From assembly GCA_944390945.1 (NCBI GenBank), contig CALXRV010000054.1, forward strand, positions 1 to 64,000: a DNA stretch of 64,000 bases, written 5' to 3'. Both the position numbers and the translations under genes were made by a program. Origin of the DNA: an uncultured Clostridia bacterium. Lineage in GTDB: Bacteria; Bacillota; Dehalobacteriia; UBA4068. A model generated the notes under the pieces. It saw only the letters and a program-made list of their open reading frames with translations. It made no database searches and was not told the origin of the DNA. Each line of letters opens with the position of its first letter. Within the stretch, counting starts at the first letter, position 1. Below, piece by piece: positions 44,301 through 51,916 of this stretch.

Positions 44301-44703
44301 CGGAAAGGCAGATCAACCCTTCATGGTAGCGACGCAGCAATTCATGATCCACACGCGGTTTATAATAAAACCCTTCCAGAAAGCCATAAGATACCAGCTT
44401 GCACAGATTTTGATAGCCGGTATTATTCTCCGCCAGCAGCACAAGATGGCAAGCAGCATCCCCTTTGCGTCCGCCGCGCGAAAAGCGGTCGTTTGTCACA
44501 TAGACTTCACAGCCAATGATCGGCTTGATGCCATGTTTTTTGCAGGACTGATAAAAGTCGATCACGCCATACATCACGCCATGATCCGTGATCGCGCAGG
44601 CGGGCATACCATATTCCGCCGCGCGCTTCACCAGGTTATCCACGCGCGCCGCACCGTCGAGCAAACTATATTCCGTATGATTATGCAGATGGACAAAAGC
44701 CAT
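41326..44703 (-). CDS. dnaE: DNA polymerase III alpha subunit (DnaE)
   Basis: A 1125-residue replicative polymerase. The N-terminal PHP domain starts MAFVHLHNHTEYSLLDGA. The catalytic part has GPGRGSAAGSLVAYCLGI and the Asp motif PPDIDTDISD (about residue 395), then HAAGVAIA and VKMDLLGLRTLSVID, YQEQVMEIV, and AAYAFVTYQTAWLKANYPAE. Near the C-terminus an OB-fold (TAGMVRGVSRRFTKNGQPMA) closes it. ATG 44703 has AGAGGGG upstream. It is the DnaE type, not PolC, and has no intact proofreading exonuclease domain. It starts 50 bases after radC. Confidence 0.97.
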   Translation of the reverse strand: MAFVHLHNHTEYSLLDGAARVDNLVKRAAEYGMPACAITDHGVMYGVIDFYQSCKKHGIKPIIGCEVYVTNDRFSRGGRKGDAACHLVLLAENNTGYQNLCKLVSYGFLEGFYYKPRVDHELLRRYHEGLICLSACIAGEIPEAILSGERDRAWELATMYRDIFGRDNFFIEIQDHGIPEERQCLPVLTEMAEQLGIGLVATNDLHYVDARDAEMHDILLCIQTGKLRSDENRMRFANDQFYLKTEEEMRKLFAKWPAAIDNTLAIAERCQVEFEFGKLYMPVYEVPAGHDLQSYLREMVEAGLHRRYAVVTDELVARMNYELDVINRLDFPGYFLIVWDMIEFARKNGISVGPGRGSAAGSLVAYCLGITNIDPIRWGLLFERFLNPERVTPPDIDTDISDVRRGEVVDYLVHKYGEDKVSQIVTFNYMLVKGAVKSVARVLDIPYADADRIVKLMPDDPDVKTIADALEKSPDLKAVYDQDPVAHELLDIADHIRGMPSHCGKHAAGVAIAQRELISYMPVQKDSKDGSVTTQYAKEQVEMCGLVKMDLLGLRTLSVIDDALENIEKTHGQKIDINNIPLDDATTFRLLSDGDTAAVFQLESDGMRKYLRELQPDRLEDIIAMVALYRPGPLGSGMVQDYINGRHGKKVKYMHPSLEPILAETYGVILYQEQVMEIVRALGGFTLGAADMLRRAMGKKKPEIIDKARDDFVSGCVAHGLQEKTAADIFELLKYFGGYGFNKSHSAAYAFVTYQTAWLKANYPAEFMAATMTSVMDSADKIPKYIEHCRSMGITMLPPDINESGEKFNVVDGRIRFAMSAVKNVGREAVRQIVADRTAHGPYRSLADFCERQQLNRKMLESLIRCGALDSLGETRATMLASIEHVLELSKRMAEDKQSNQLSLFDFGLSAESQRPEVELTRRPEYPARELLDMEREMLGFYISGHPFDVYRPYVARKISHSISAVFSAEEGQEITTAGMVRGVSRRFTKNGQPMANFVLEDESASLRCTLFPRQYERLRDHLAEGSAVVVRAKVKDNGGDPELTVSELLPPCKLYLRLPSASQTALLQQAREVLAGSPGHIAVEAYYADKKEYVPFPGIAGVELDKKMIATMCTLIGEKNVVAR

Positions 44704-44753
44704 GTTACCCCTCTTCCGCATTGCGGTCTGCTTCTATTTTCTCTTCTTCAAAT

Positions 44754-45446
44754 TCATTTTCTTTTCGGCATCAGGCCAAGCTCAGACAGGCTGATATAAT
44801 GATCGCCGCAGGCGATAAAATGGTCGCGCACGCGTATGCCGATCAGTTCCATCGCTTGCCGGATGCCCTCTGTCAACTGAATATCCAGATGGGAAGGCTG
44901 CGGTTCGCCGGATGGATGATTATGCGCCAGCAATACGCTGTGCGCATGATAACGCAGCGCGGTCTCCACCGCCACACGCGGATAAACGCCGACATGATCA
45001 ATCGTACCTGTGCTGAGCAGAGCCGCCTTCAGCAAACGCTGATGCGCATCCAGGCAAATCAGGTAAAATGATTCATAATGCTGTCCGATAAACAGCGAGC
45101 AGATGAATGCGCCCGCCTGACGCCGCTCGATGAGCAGAGGACGTTCCCGTAGCTTAGCGCGCATATATCGGCGATAAAACTCCGGCATCAAACTGAGCAA
45201 TGTTGCGGTATTGGGGCCAACGCCCTCCACGCGCAGCAGCTCATGATAATCCGCATCCAGAACACTATCAAAACTGCCAAAGCTGGCTAAAAGACGATGT
45301 GCCAGCTCATTTGTATCCTTATAGGGCATAGCAAAAAACAAGAGCAGCTCCAGGGCCTGATGTTCGGTAAAGGCATCCAGCCCTTCTTCCAGAGCGCGTT
45401 GTTTCAGCCTTTCGCGATGCCCCTTATGCAGGTTTTCCCCCGCCAT
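44754..45446 (-). CDS. radC: RadC family JAB-domain protein
   Basis: A 230-residue protein with an N-terminal helix-hairpin-helix part (HRERLKQRALEEGLDAFTEH, LLRVEGVGPNTATLL) and a C-terminal JAB metal domain with LLAHNHPSGEPQPSHLDI, the HxHPSGxxxPSxxD motif. RadC was once linked to DNA repair, but its role is unclear. The metal residues are complete. It is the first gene before dnaE; a TATAAT lies about 47 bases upstream. Confidence 0.93.
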   Translation of the reverse strand: MAGENLHKGHRERLKQRALEEGLDAFTEHQALELLLFFAMPYKDTNELAHRLLASFGSFDSVLDADYHELLRVEGVGPNTATLLSLMPEFYRRYMRAKLRERPLLIERRQAGAFICSLFIGQHYESFYLICLDAHQRLLKAALLSTGTIDHVGVYPRVAVETALRYHAHSVLLAHNHPSGEPQPSHLDIQLTEGIRQAMELIGIRVRDHFIACGDHYISLSELGLMPKRK

Positions 45447-45492
45447 AGCCGCACCTCCGCCAACTGGCTTGTTCTCCTGCCCGCTGATTTTG

Positions 45493-45498
45493 ATTATA
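45493..45498 (-). promoter_or_regulatory. Candidate -10 box of the radC-dnaE promoter
   Basis: A perfect TATAAT on the minus strand about 47 bases before the radC start. The -35 region is poor (TTGTTT with a 16-base spacer). Confidence 0.45.
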
Positions 45499-45515
45499 AC
45501 ATATTTTGGCCATGA

Positions 45516-45548
45516 AACAAAGGCTGCCGGCAGATTTTTGCCGGCAGC
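45516..45548 (-). terminator. Terminator after the CobS-like gene
   Basis: GCTGCCGGCA (45523-45532) and TGCCGGCAGC (45539-45548) make a 10-bp stem. On the minus strand it is followed by CTTTGTTTC, a moderate T-run. Confidence 0.8.
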
Positions 45549-45576
45549 GGAAATATCGGTTCAGTCCCCCAAGGGG

Positions 45577-46386
45577 TCAAAAAAGGCGAATCACCGCCAG
45601 CCAGCTGAGGAGAAAGATCAATTCCGCCCAGGCAGCCGCCGCACCATAGCTTGCATCATCCAAAGCCTGTAAATAATGCACACGGTATGTAGCAAACAGC
45701 ATCACGCCGAGAATGCTGGGCAAAAAGGAAATGTATAAAGCAGGACAGGAAAACGGCAGAACGATGAGAACCGTCAGTACGGCAGCGGTCAACATATGCT
45801 TTCTGGTCATCGCACGATGCAGCCGTGCCGGCGCATGGGCAGGAAAATAAAAGATCAGCCACGCCATCAAAAAACGGCTCGCCACCGGTGCAATTAAAAC
45901 GGCCAACTGCTCATCCGGTTGCCGCTGAAACAGAAAACAGAAGATCAGGAACAGGCCCACCAGCCAGACCAAACCCCAAACCAAGCCGCTGCGACTGACG
46001 CGGAAGCGCTTTTCCTGCGCTGCGATCTCGGTATCATTATCTTCGATTACCTCGTCCTCTTCAAACAAAGGCCGCTCCGCAGGCAGTTCCTCAGCCGCTG
46101 GTTGTGCAATGCCGCTGGCCACAGACATCAGATCGCGCAACAGAAAAGCACCGCCCGCCAACAGATGCATACCCAGCAGGACGGCCGCGCCGCCGGTAGG
46201 CGGCATGACGATCGCCAAGCGCATGGAAAAGTAGACAACAGCACCGCTAAACAGCCCCAGCAGGGGCAAAAAACGCATTGCCTGCGGCAGCCGGCCGGTA
46301 TCCGAATACCACCTGCGCGGCAGGGGCACATAGGTAAGCTGACAGATTAAAAGCAGGATATCCCGAACCCAGTTGATGCGCTTCAA
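45577..46386 (-). CDS. CobS-like membrane protein lacking most of the catalytic Asp motif
   Basis: A 269-residue protein with about 6 TM segments that follows the layout of cobalamin synthase CobS. Visible parallels: LTYVPLPRRW (CobS FLTRxPxP), FLPLLGLFSGA (FPLVGLLIG), APVASRFLMAW (LSR region), and SYGAAAAWAELIFLL (TxDxxGAxxELxE end). The CobS motif HLDGLADTADG is replaced by HLLAGGAFLLRDLMSVASG, so most of its Asp are gone. An acidic segment (EEDEVIEDNDTE) follows at about 109-120. The start is TTG 46386, overlapping the previous stop (TTGA) with GGGGAG 5 bases upstream. No other cobalamin gene is near. Probably an inactive or repurposed CobS relative. Confidence 0.6.
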   Translation of the reverse strand: MKRINWVRDILLLICQLTYVPLPRRWYSDTGRLPQAMRFLPLLGLFSGAVVYFSMRLAIVMPPTGGAAVLLGMHLLAGGAFLLRDLMSVASGIAQPAAEELPAERPLFEEDEVIEDNDTEIAAQEKRFRVSRSGLVWGLVWLVGLFLIFCFLFQRQPDEQLAVLIAPVASRFLMAWLIFYFPAHAPARLHRAMTRKHMLTAAVLTVLIVLPFSCPALYISFLPSILGVMLFATYRVHYLQALDDASYGAAAAWAELIFLLSWLAVIRLF

Positions 46387-46691
46387 TGCTTCTCCCCGCT
46401 TTCCGCATCCATCGCCAGACGCTTGGCCTCTGCCTGCCACAACTGGCGTGTATGCCGATTCAGTTGTTGGCGCAGCCTGCTGTTTTCCCGCATCAAGCGG
46501 TCCAGCTCAGCCCGGTGCCCGCTCTGTACCTGATCAAGCAGGCTCATCAATATGCGCCTGCTCATCCGCAGTGAGCTGATGCTGTCTTCCAGTCGCCGGA
46601 TTTTCTCTTCATACAAAACGCTTTCTTCGTAACGCAACACATCGTCGCCGGCCAACGGCAACCCGGCCTGCCGATCGATCGGATCTTTCAT
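46383..46691 (-). CDS. Small predicted coiled-coil protein
   Basis: A 102-residue hydrophilic protein I do not recognise. Residues about 22-95 look like a continuous coiled coil (YEEKIRRLEDSISSLRMS, then RRILMSLLDQV and AELDRLMRENSRLRQQLNRH). ATG 46691 is chosen for its GGAGGG site. It overlaps the CobS-like gene by 4 bases, so the two are probably made together. No TM or signal peptide. Function unknown. Confidence 0.65.
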   Translation of the reverse strand: MKDPIDRQAGLPLAGDDVLRYEESVLYEEKIRRLEDSISSLRMSRRILMSLLDQVQSGHRAELDRLMRENSRLRQQLNRHTRQLWQAEAKRLAMDAESGEKH

Positions 46692-46722
46692 TGTCCACCC
46701 TCCGCGATCATGTTTTTCTGCG

Positions 46723-47556
46723 CTAGTATATGCGGCGGGCGGCTGTTTCATCATTTTTCAAGGCAGCCAGTTTCCCCAATTGTCCGACAGTCGTCACGCG
46801 GCAACCCAGTTCCCGAATGCCAGGCGTATGAAAATCTGAACCACCCAATGCAGCTAGCCGATGATGCAGCGCAATGCGGGCATACTTCTTCTCCATCTGT
46901 GGACTATGCTCTGGATGATATGCTTCAATGCCATAGATTCCGGCGTTGATCAACGGCTGCAATAGGGCGTCTGGCACGCCGCAGCCCGGATGCGCGAGCA
47001 CAGGCGCGCCGCCGGCCGCACGGATGATTTCCACCGCTTCGAATGGACTCAGCTTTTTGCGCTCCACATAAGCGGGTAGCCCACGACCAAGCCATTTCTG
47101 AAATGCATCGCGTACTGATACCGCATAGCCGGCGTTCACCATCGCCAAGGCCACATGTGGACGTCCCGGCGAACCACCCGCAGCGGCAAGAATTGCCTCC
47201 GCATCCAGCTCCATACCTAGGATGCGCAGGCGTCTTACCATCTCATAAATGCGTCTGATGCGGGACTGCTGCAAAGCGGCCAACCGTCCGTCAGCGCGCA
47301 GCTTCGCCGCGTCAATCCAATACCCCAGGATATGCACGTCGCGCTCATAAATCTCCGAAGAGAATTCAATCCCCGTAATAACCGGGAAACCCAGCTCCTG
47401 TCCAGCGGCCATCGCCTCTGCCAGACCATCCACCGTATCATGGTCTGTCAGCGCCATGCCCAGCAGGCCACACTGCTGCGCCCGTTTTACCAGCTCTGCC
47501 GGATGGAGAACGCCATCCGAAGCCGTACTATGCACATGCGTATCAAAGCCAGCCAT
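46723..47556 (-). CDS. PHP domain phosphoesterase (RNase AM/TrpH-like)
   Basis: A 277-residue PHP protein. Metal-binding motifs are FDTHVHSTASDGVLHP at the start, LTDHDTVDGL (about residues 36-45), VITGIEFSSE, APVLAHPGC and GGSDFHTPG. This combination belongs to the stand-alone PHP family that contains YciV/RNase AM, 5'-3' exonucleases and 3',5'-nucleotide bisphosphate phosphatases. The GRPHVA motif also fits. GGAAGAAT lies before the ATG. It is 31 bases upstream of the coiled-coil gene. Confidence 0.9.
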   Translation of the reverse strand: MAGFDTHVHSTASDGVLHPAELVKRAQQCGLLGMALTDHDTVDGLAEAMAAGQELGFPVITGIEFSSEIYERDVHILGYWIDAAKLRADGRLAALQQSRIRRIYEMVRRLRILGMELDAEAILAAAGGSPGRPHVALAMVNAGYAVSVRDAFQKWLGRGLPAYVERKKLSPFEAVEIIRAAGGAPVLAHPGCGVPDALLQPLINAGIYGIEAYHPEHSPQMEKKYARIALHHRLAALGGSDFHTPGIRELGCRVTTVGQLGKLAALKNDETAARRIY

Positions 47557-47642
47557 ATTCTTCCGCGCAGCTTACCGCGCCTGCTCCTTTCCTGAAATTT
47601 TCTTCAATACGACCTTTCCTGTCACAATGTACAGCGTCAGCG

Positions 47643-48563
47643 TTAGGCCTTGGCCGGCAATACGCGCTGCAACAGGCGGCGAACGCTTTCCCCCTGCACG
47701 TTTGCCAAATCCTCTTCCGCCATCCCGCGTTCACGCAGACGCTGATAAAGCGCGGGCAAATACTGCACCCCTGCGGTTTCCTCATGCAGGCCGGCGCCGT
47801 CATAATCCGCGCCCAAAGCAACATGCTCGCTGCCGATCAGCGATACCGCATATTCGATATGGGCGCAGACGCCATCCCAGTCTCCCGCATTGCCTAAAAA
47901 ATTCGGGACAAAAGTAATCGCCGCCACGCCACCTTTTGCCGCCAGCTGACGTAATGATTCATCGCTCGTCGCACGTGGCCAACGATTGCAAAGCCCGCCG
48001 CAGACCGTATGCGAATCCACGATCGGCTGCGTGCTCCATTTCAACAGATCCCGCAACGTCGCCTCACTGCTATGTGCCGCGTCGAGCAGGACGCCTAACG
48101 CGTTGCACTTTTGCACAAGGTCGCGGCCAGCGCGGGTCAGGCCGCCGCCATACAGATTACTGCCAGCATAAGCATTATTGTGGTTCCAGGTTAAACTGAG
48201 CGCGCGCAAACCTTGCGCATAAAACTCCGGCAGATATTCGCCCTGCTGTCCCAATGGCGCAGCGCCCTCCATCGCCAGCAGAACCATGCTTTCGCCATTG
48301 TTTTCTGTCAGCTGCTCACGCCAGAGCAGCTGCGTCACCCCGGGAACAGAGGCAAGATCAGCCAGCAAACGCTCGCAAAGCAATCGTGCTTCCGCAGTCT
48401 CCCGGCCAGCCTCCTTTTTTTCATCCACGAACAGCGCGAAGAAAGCCACATCCAAATACTGCCGGAAACGGTTAAGATCCAGATGCGCCGCCGGCAAGTT
48501 CGCCAGGCTGCTGCCGCTTTCCCGCAAAAACTGGACGCTGTCATTATGACAATCGATGCGCAT
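47643..48563 (-). CDS. Membrane dipeptidase-like metallopeptidase (peptidase M19)
   Basis: A 306-residue protein of the renal dipeptidase family. The N-terminal metal site is RIDCHND (DxHxD), followed by LAMEGAAPLG with the bridging Glu, LSLTWNHNNAYAGSN, DAAHSSEATL, the DSHTVCGGLCNRWPRATSD segment (usually SHSxxRxLxxHxRN), and ALGADYDGAG. No signal peptide, so cytoplasmic. It may cleave dipeptides, perhaps from cell wall turnover. AAAGGGGG precedes the ATG, 17 bases after ymdB. Confidence 0.9.
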   Translation of the reverse strand: MRIDCHNDSVQFLRESGSSLANLPAAHLDLNRFRQYLDVAFFALFVDEKKEAGRETAEARLLCERLLADLASVPGVTQLLWREQLTENNGESMVLLAMEGAAPLGQQGEYLPEFYAQGLRALSLTWNHNNAYAGSNLYGGGLTRAGRDLVQKCNALGVLLDAAHSSEATLRDLLKWSTQPIVDSHTVCGGLCNRWPRATSDESLRQLAAKGGVAAITFVPNFLGNAGDWDGVCAHIEYAVSLIGSEHVALGADYDGAGLHEETAGVQYLPALYQRLRERGMAEEDLANVQGESVRRLLQRVLPAKA

Positions 48564-48580
48564 AATAATCCCCCTTTTCT

Positions 48581-49357
48581 CTATAAGGCCGGCTGCCAGA
48601 ACTGCAGCGGTGTTACCGCTGTGCAGCCGCCGTTTTCCGCCAGGTCGAACAATACACCGTTAAACTGCAAATCGCCATGCGCCGGCTCAAAGCGCGGGCT
48701 AATGCCAGTAAGGAAACGGGTCAGGATGGTCTCCCGCTCCACACCAAGCACGGAATCGCGCGGTCCGGTCATGCCGGCATCCGTAATATACCCTGTGCCG
48801 CGCGGCAAAACGCGCGCATCCGCAGTCTGTACATGCGTATGCGTGCCGGCAAGCGCGCTCACACGACCGTCCGCATACCACCCCATCGCAACCTTTTCGC
48901 TGGTTGCCTCAGCATGAAAATCCACGAAAGTCCAGTCAGCCGTCTGCTGCGCCAACAGCTCGTTCAGCTTGCGAAAAGGGCAATCCTGCGCCGGCAGATA
49001 AACACGACCAATCAGGTTGATCACCCGCAGCCGCCTGCCGCAGATGGTATAGCTCTGCTCGCCACGGCCTGGCAGCCCTGGTGGATAATTCGCCGGCCGC
49101 ACAATACGCGGTTCATGGTCAATAAATCCCGCCAGCTCCTTATGGTCCCAGGTATGGTTCCCCATCGTAAAACAATCCACGCCGCAGGCATGCAGCTCCT
49201 GGAAACTGCGACGGCTCATGCCAAAGCCATGGCTGCTGTTTTCCCCGTTGGCAATCGTGAAATCCACCGCATATTCATCGATCAAGCGCGGCAGATGCTG
49301 CTCCACCATATGCCGTCCGGGATTGCCGACGATATCGCCGATAAACAATAAACGCAT
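48581..49357 (-). CDS. ymdB: YmdB-type metallophosphoesterase
   Basis: A 258-residue calcineurin-like phosphodiesterase of family TIGR00282. Metal ligands are visible in FIGDIVGNPGR, IANGENSSHGFGM, TMGNHTWDH, VDFHAEATSEK and GTHTHVQTADARVLP. In Bacillus YmdB hydrolyses 2',3'-cAMP and affects the choice between sporulation and biofilm. It is usually next to rny (RNase Y); here it leads a run with a dipeptidase and a PHP phosphoesterase, and no rny is in the window. Confidence 0.94.
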   Translation of the reverse strand: MRLLFIGDIVGNPGRHMVEQHLPRLIDEYAVDFTIANGENSSHGFGMSRRSFQELHACGVDCFTMGNHTWDHKELAGFIDHEPRIVRPANYPPGLPGRGEQSYTICGRRLRVINLIGRVYLPAQDCPFRKLNELLAQQTADWTFVDFHAEATSEKVAMGWYADGRVSALAGTHTHVQTADARVLPRGTGYITDAGMTGPRDSVLGVERETILTRFLTGISPRFEPAHGDLQFNGVLFDLAENGGCTAVTPLQFWQPAL

Positions 49358-49460
49358 GGCTGCCTCCGCCTGCTGTTGCCAGCATGTTTTACTAATTATT
49401 TAGTATATCATATCCCGCAGGAAAAAACAGGGTGACAATAAAAAAATCCAAGATCGTGAT

Positions 49461-49490
49461 AAAACAAAAGGGCAGGCCTCCTGCACGCCC
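49461..49490 (-). terminator. Terminator of the zinc-ribbon gene
   Basis: On the minus strand GCAGG and CCTGC pair around AGG, flanked by GGGC/GCCC with a small bulge, then TTTTGTTTT. It ends just before the 49358-49460 gap ahead of ymdB. Confidence 0.65.
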
Positions 49491-49537
49491 ACCCTCTGCC
49501 AAGAAACAATTCTGCGGGAAACATCCGCCTTGCCTGT

Positions 49538-49816
49538 TCAGCTGCAAACCTCGTTCTGCAGCAGCACCAGTTGCGGCGAAACAGTTTCTTCCCGCACCGC
49601 GCCCACGTCGCGAGCAGCTTCCCCAGAACTTTTCCCTGCCACCGCAGCATCCCGCCCTGCTGTTCCCTGACGCAGCATGGCCAGGACGCTTGTCCGCCGC
49701 ATGACCAGCTCAGCGGTTGCGCTCAAATCTTCGCCACAGCACGGACAGATCCAGATCTGACCACTACAGGCAGAATAAGACCGCTGCCCACAGATGGGAC
49801 AAGCTTTGAACGGCAT
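49538..49816 (-). CDS. Small zinc-ribbon protein
   Basis: A 92-residue protein. The first 30 residues carry two CxxC knuckles, CPICG (6-10) and CPCCG (24-28), spaced as in zinc ribbons. The remaining part is low in hydrophobic residues and has no motif I know. GGGGG lies 8 bases before the ATG. It has its own terminator and lies upstream of ymdB on the same strand. It may bind nucleic acid or a protein; function unknown. Frame conservation elsewhere would be needed to raise confidence. Confidence 0.55.
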   Translation of the reverse strand: MPFKACPICGQRSYSACSGQIWICPCCGEDLSATAELVMRRTSVLAMLRQGTAGRDAAVAGKSSGEAARDVGAVREETVSPQLVLLQNEVCS

Positions 49817-49965
49817 CCGACACGCCCCCTTCGCAAATCTGTTTTCATCATAGCAGAAGCAGCGGCAAGATTCTGTTGCACCCTGTCAACGGCGGAACGC
49901 TTTTTTCCTGCAACACACGCGGTTTTCCGTGGGCATTGGGCAAAAAGCACATCATCATTGAAACT

Positions 49966-50001
49966 TTTTACGCCCCGCATCCAACGGGACGGGGCAAAAA
50001 A
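49966..50001. other. Strong hairpin in a 341-base gap
   Basis: GCCCCG (49972-49977) pairs with CGGGGC (49990-49995), with inner pairing; outside, TTTTT and AAAAAA can extend the stem. T lies before and A after the stem on both strands, the reverse of a terminator. The gap 49817-50157 holds no gene that I can support; it also has a stem CCGCAAC/GTTGCGG near 50038-50064. A small RNA is possible. Confidence 0.5.
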
Positions 50002-50072
50002 CCTGCTGCAGCAACAGGATCTGTTTCGAGCTATTGCCGCAACGGTCGTAAAAACGTGTTGCGGAAAAAGGC

Positions 50073-50120
50073 AAAAAAACAGCCTATGCCGGCTGCAAAA
50101 TGCAGCGCCAACATAGGCTG
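50073..50120 (-). terminator. Terminator of the SH3-domain gene
   Basis: CAGCCTATG (50080-50088) and CATAGGCTG (50112-50120) pair around an inner GCTGC/GCAGC stem; on the minus strand seven T (50079-50073) follow. Confidence 0.92.
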
Positions 50121-50157
50121 CCGATTCTTTCTCACTCCGGCGCCAGGCCGGAACAGA

Positions 50158-50649
50158 TCACTGCGGTGCGGCGCAAAGCCAGCTTGCCACATAGCCCTCC
50201 GTCCCGTTAGACAGACGGACATGATACCAGGTATCGCTGCCGGAAGTCGTAGAGCCCAGATATTCCAGCTCTGTCCCGCTTGCAACCCCACCGGCTACAA
50301 CCTCAGCATCCGTAGAAGCAGAGGCACGCACGTTCACATCATCAGAGGTCACTCGCACGGTCATCGAGGTTGCACCGCCTGTGGTCTCGCCGCCTGAGCC
50401 GGCAGGGTCGGTCGTTCCGGAACCGGAAATCGAACTGCCGCCAAGCAGCGCATACAGCTCGTCGATATCCGCCTGCATATCCTGCGTACGCGTTGCGAAC
50501 AATTTATCGACATATGACTGTGTCGCCACCGGATCGTCCAGTGAACCGGCCTGTGTTCCGGAGGCAGAAACTACCTGGCCAACCACAAAGCCCAAGCCAC
50601 TGAATACCAGTGCCGCAATAATCAAAACAACAACGCCGCCCTTGCTCAT
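50158..50649 (-). CDS. Membrane-anchored SH3b-domain protein
   Basis: A 163-residue protein with an N-terminal TM or uncleaved signal (about residues 6-28, VVLIIAALVFSGLGFVVGQ), a short helical segment, a Gly/Ser/Thr-rich linker (about 72-95), and a C-terminal bacterial SH3 domain (about 97-160) with DVNVRASASTDAEVV and TWYHVRLSNGTEGYVASWL. SH3b domains bind cell wall peptides. AAAAGGAGT precedes the ATG. It is 77 bases after the wecA/tagO-type gene and ends in a strong terminator. Confidence 0.88.
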   Translation of the reverse strand: MSKGGVVVLIIAALVFSGLGFVVGQVVSASGTQAGSLDDPVATQSYVDKLFATRTQDMQADIDELYALLGGSSISGSGTTDPAGSGGETTGGATSMTVRVTSDDVNVRASASTDAEVVAGGVASGTELEYLGSTTSGSDTWYHVRLSNGTEGYVASWLCAAPQ

Positions 50650-50726
50650 CGAATAACACTCCTTTTACCGGTTGAATTCGTATTTTAAATTATCAATATC
50701 GTTTTCTTAGCCCTGCAGCCAATCCA

Positions 50727-51779
50727 TCATCCATTTTGCCGATCAGGGTGCCGCTGTCGTGCGACATGGCATTTTCCCCGTAGCACGCCCAGATATTCCG
50801 CAGCGCTGAAAGCACCGAGTGTGGTCACGATCAACACCACCACCGCCTGCGCTGTCGTCAGCACCGCCATCAATACAGCCGAAATCCCCATCAACAGGCT
50901 GACTACATAAATCGCCAGCACGGTCTGACGTTGAGAAAGTCCCAACGAAAGCAAACGCTGATGCAGATGCATCTTATCTGCCTCAAAAATTGGTTTACGC
51001 AGGAAGAGACGACGCACGATAGCACAGAACGTATCAAAGACCGGAATGCCCAGGATCAGGAAAGGAATGAAAATAGAGATTACCGTCGCACCTTTTGACA
51101 ATCCCATCAATGCCAGCGCCCCAAGGATGAATCCAAGGAAAAGCGCGCCACAATCGCCCATAAAGGTCTTGGCCGGATTAAAATTCCACGGCAAAAAGCC
51201 AAGTGCCGAAGCAGCCAGAATACCCGCCAGCGCTGCCGCGACCGGCTCGGACTGCGAAAGGCAGACCACTGCAGTCGAAACCGCGGCAATCGCGGAAACA
51301 CCGGAAGAAAGACCGTCCAGACCGTCAATCAGATTGACAGCATTCGAAATCCCAGTCAGCCAGATCACGGTAATCGGCACGGAAAGCAATCCCAGGGAAA
51401 GCATGCTGCCATCAAAAGGATTGGTGATAAAGCGTACCGTAAAGCCGGCCCAGACCAGAATCAAAGAAGCGATCACCTGGCCAAGCAGCTTCAGCTTCGG
51501 TGAAATATCTTTGACATCATCAATCAGCCCGGTAAAGAAAACAACGCTGCCGGCCACCAGTACCGCCGCCACCTGCCGCGTATATTCGGCAAGCAACAAT
51601 GTGCCGACCACAAAGCCGGCATAGATCGCCAGCCCGCCAATGCGCGGTGTCGGCTTACTGTGCACTTTACGGTGATTGGGAATATCCACGATATGAAATC
51701 GCAGCGCCAACCGGATGGCAAGCGGTGTGACTGCCAGCGCGATGAAGAATGCGGCGAAGATCGCCGGCCAAGTATGCAT
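50727..51779 (-). CDS. Undecaprenyl-phosphate N-acetylglucosaminyl-1-phosphate transferase (WecA/TagO type)
   Basis: A 350-residue polyprenyl-phosphate transferase with about 10-11 TM segments that starts assembly of a wall or surface polymer. Motifs: PNHRKVHSKPTPRIGG, GLIDDVKDISPK, ISNAVNLIDGLDGLSSG, FMGDCGALFLGF and ADKMHLHQRLL near the end. The HLHQRLL segment separates it from MraY. ATG 51779 has GAGGGG 5 bases upstream. Teichoic acid or other polysaccharide linkage is possible; no other wall-polymer gene is close. Confidence 0.92.
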   Translation of the reverse strand: MHTWPAIFAAFFIALAVTPLAIRLALRFHIVDIPNHRKVHSKPTPRIGGLAIYAGFVVGTLLLAEYTRQVAAVLVAGSVVFFTGLIDDVKDISPKLKLLGQVIASLILVWAGFTVRFITNPFDGSMLSLGLLSVPITVIWLTGISNAVNLIDGLDGLSSGVSAIAAVSTAVVCLSQSEPVAAALAGILAASALGFLPWNFNPAKTFMGDCGALFLGFILGALALMGLSKGATVISIFIPFLILGIPVFDTFCAIVRRLFLRKPIFEADKMHLHQRLLSLGLSQRQTVLAIYVVSLLMGISAVLMAVLTTAQAVVVLIVTTLGAFSAAEYLGVLRGKCHVARQRHPDRQNG

Positions 51780-51836
51780 AGGCACCCCTCATGAATGGTT
51801 TTCGATCAAACCGAAGTACTCCATCCTATCTTAGCT

Positions 51837-51866
51837 ATTTTCTCATTTTTCCCTGCCGCTTGTCAA
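51837..51866 (-). promoter_or_regulatory. Candidate promoter of the WecA/TagO-type gene
   Basis: Minus strand perfect TTGACA (51866-51861), 18-base spacer, GAAAAT (51842-51837), about 57 bases before the start codon. The -10 is imperfect. Confidence 0.5.
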
Positions 51867-51916
51867 CTTCTTTTCGCAGCATCCCGAGAAACTTCAGAAA
51901 AATTTCAGCTTCCCTA

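Noticed and set aside
43462-44799. 445-residue plus-strand frame opposite dnaE
   Set aside because: Antisense shadow of a clear DnaE PHP domain; no independent start signal.
49876-50397. 173-residue plus-strand frame across the gap and the SH3 gene
   Set aside because: It runs through two hairpins and antisense to the SH3 gene; no ribosome site or motif.
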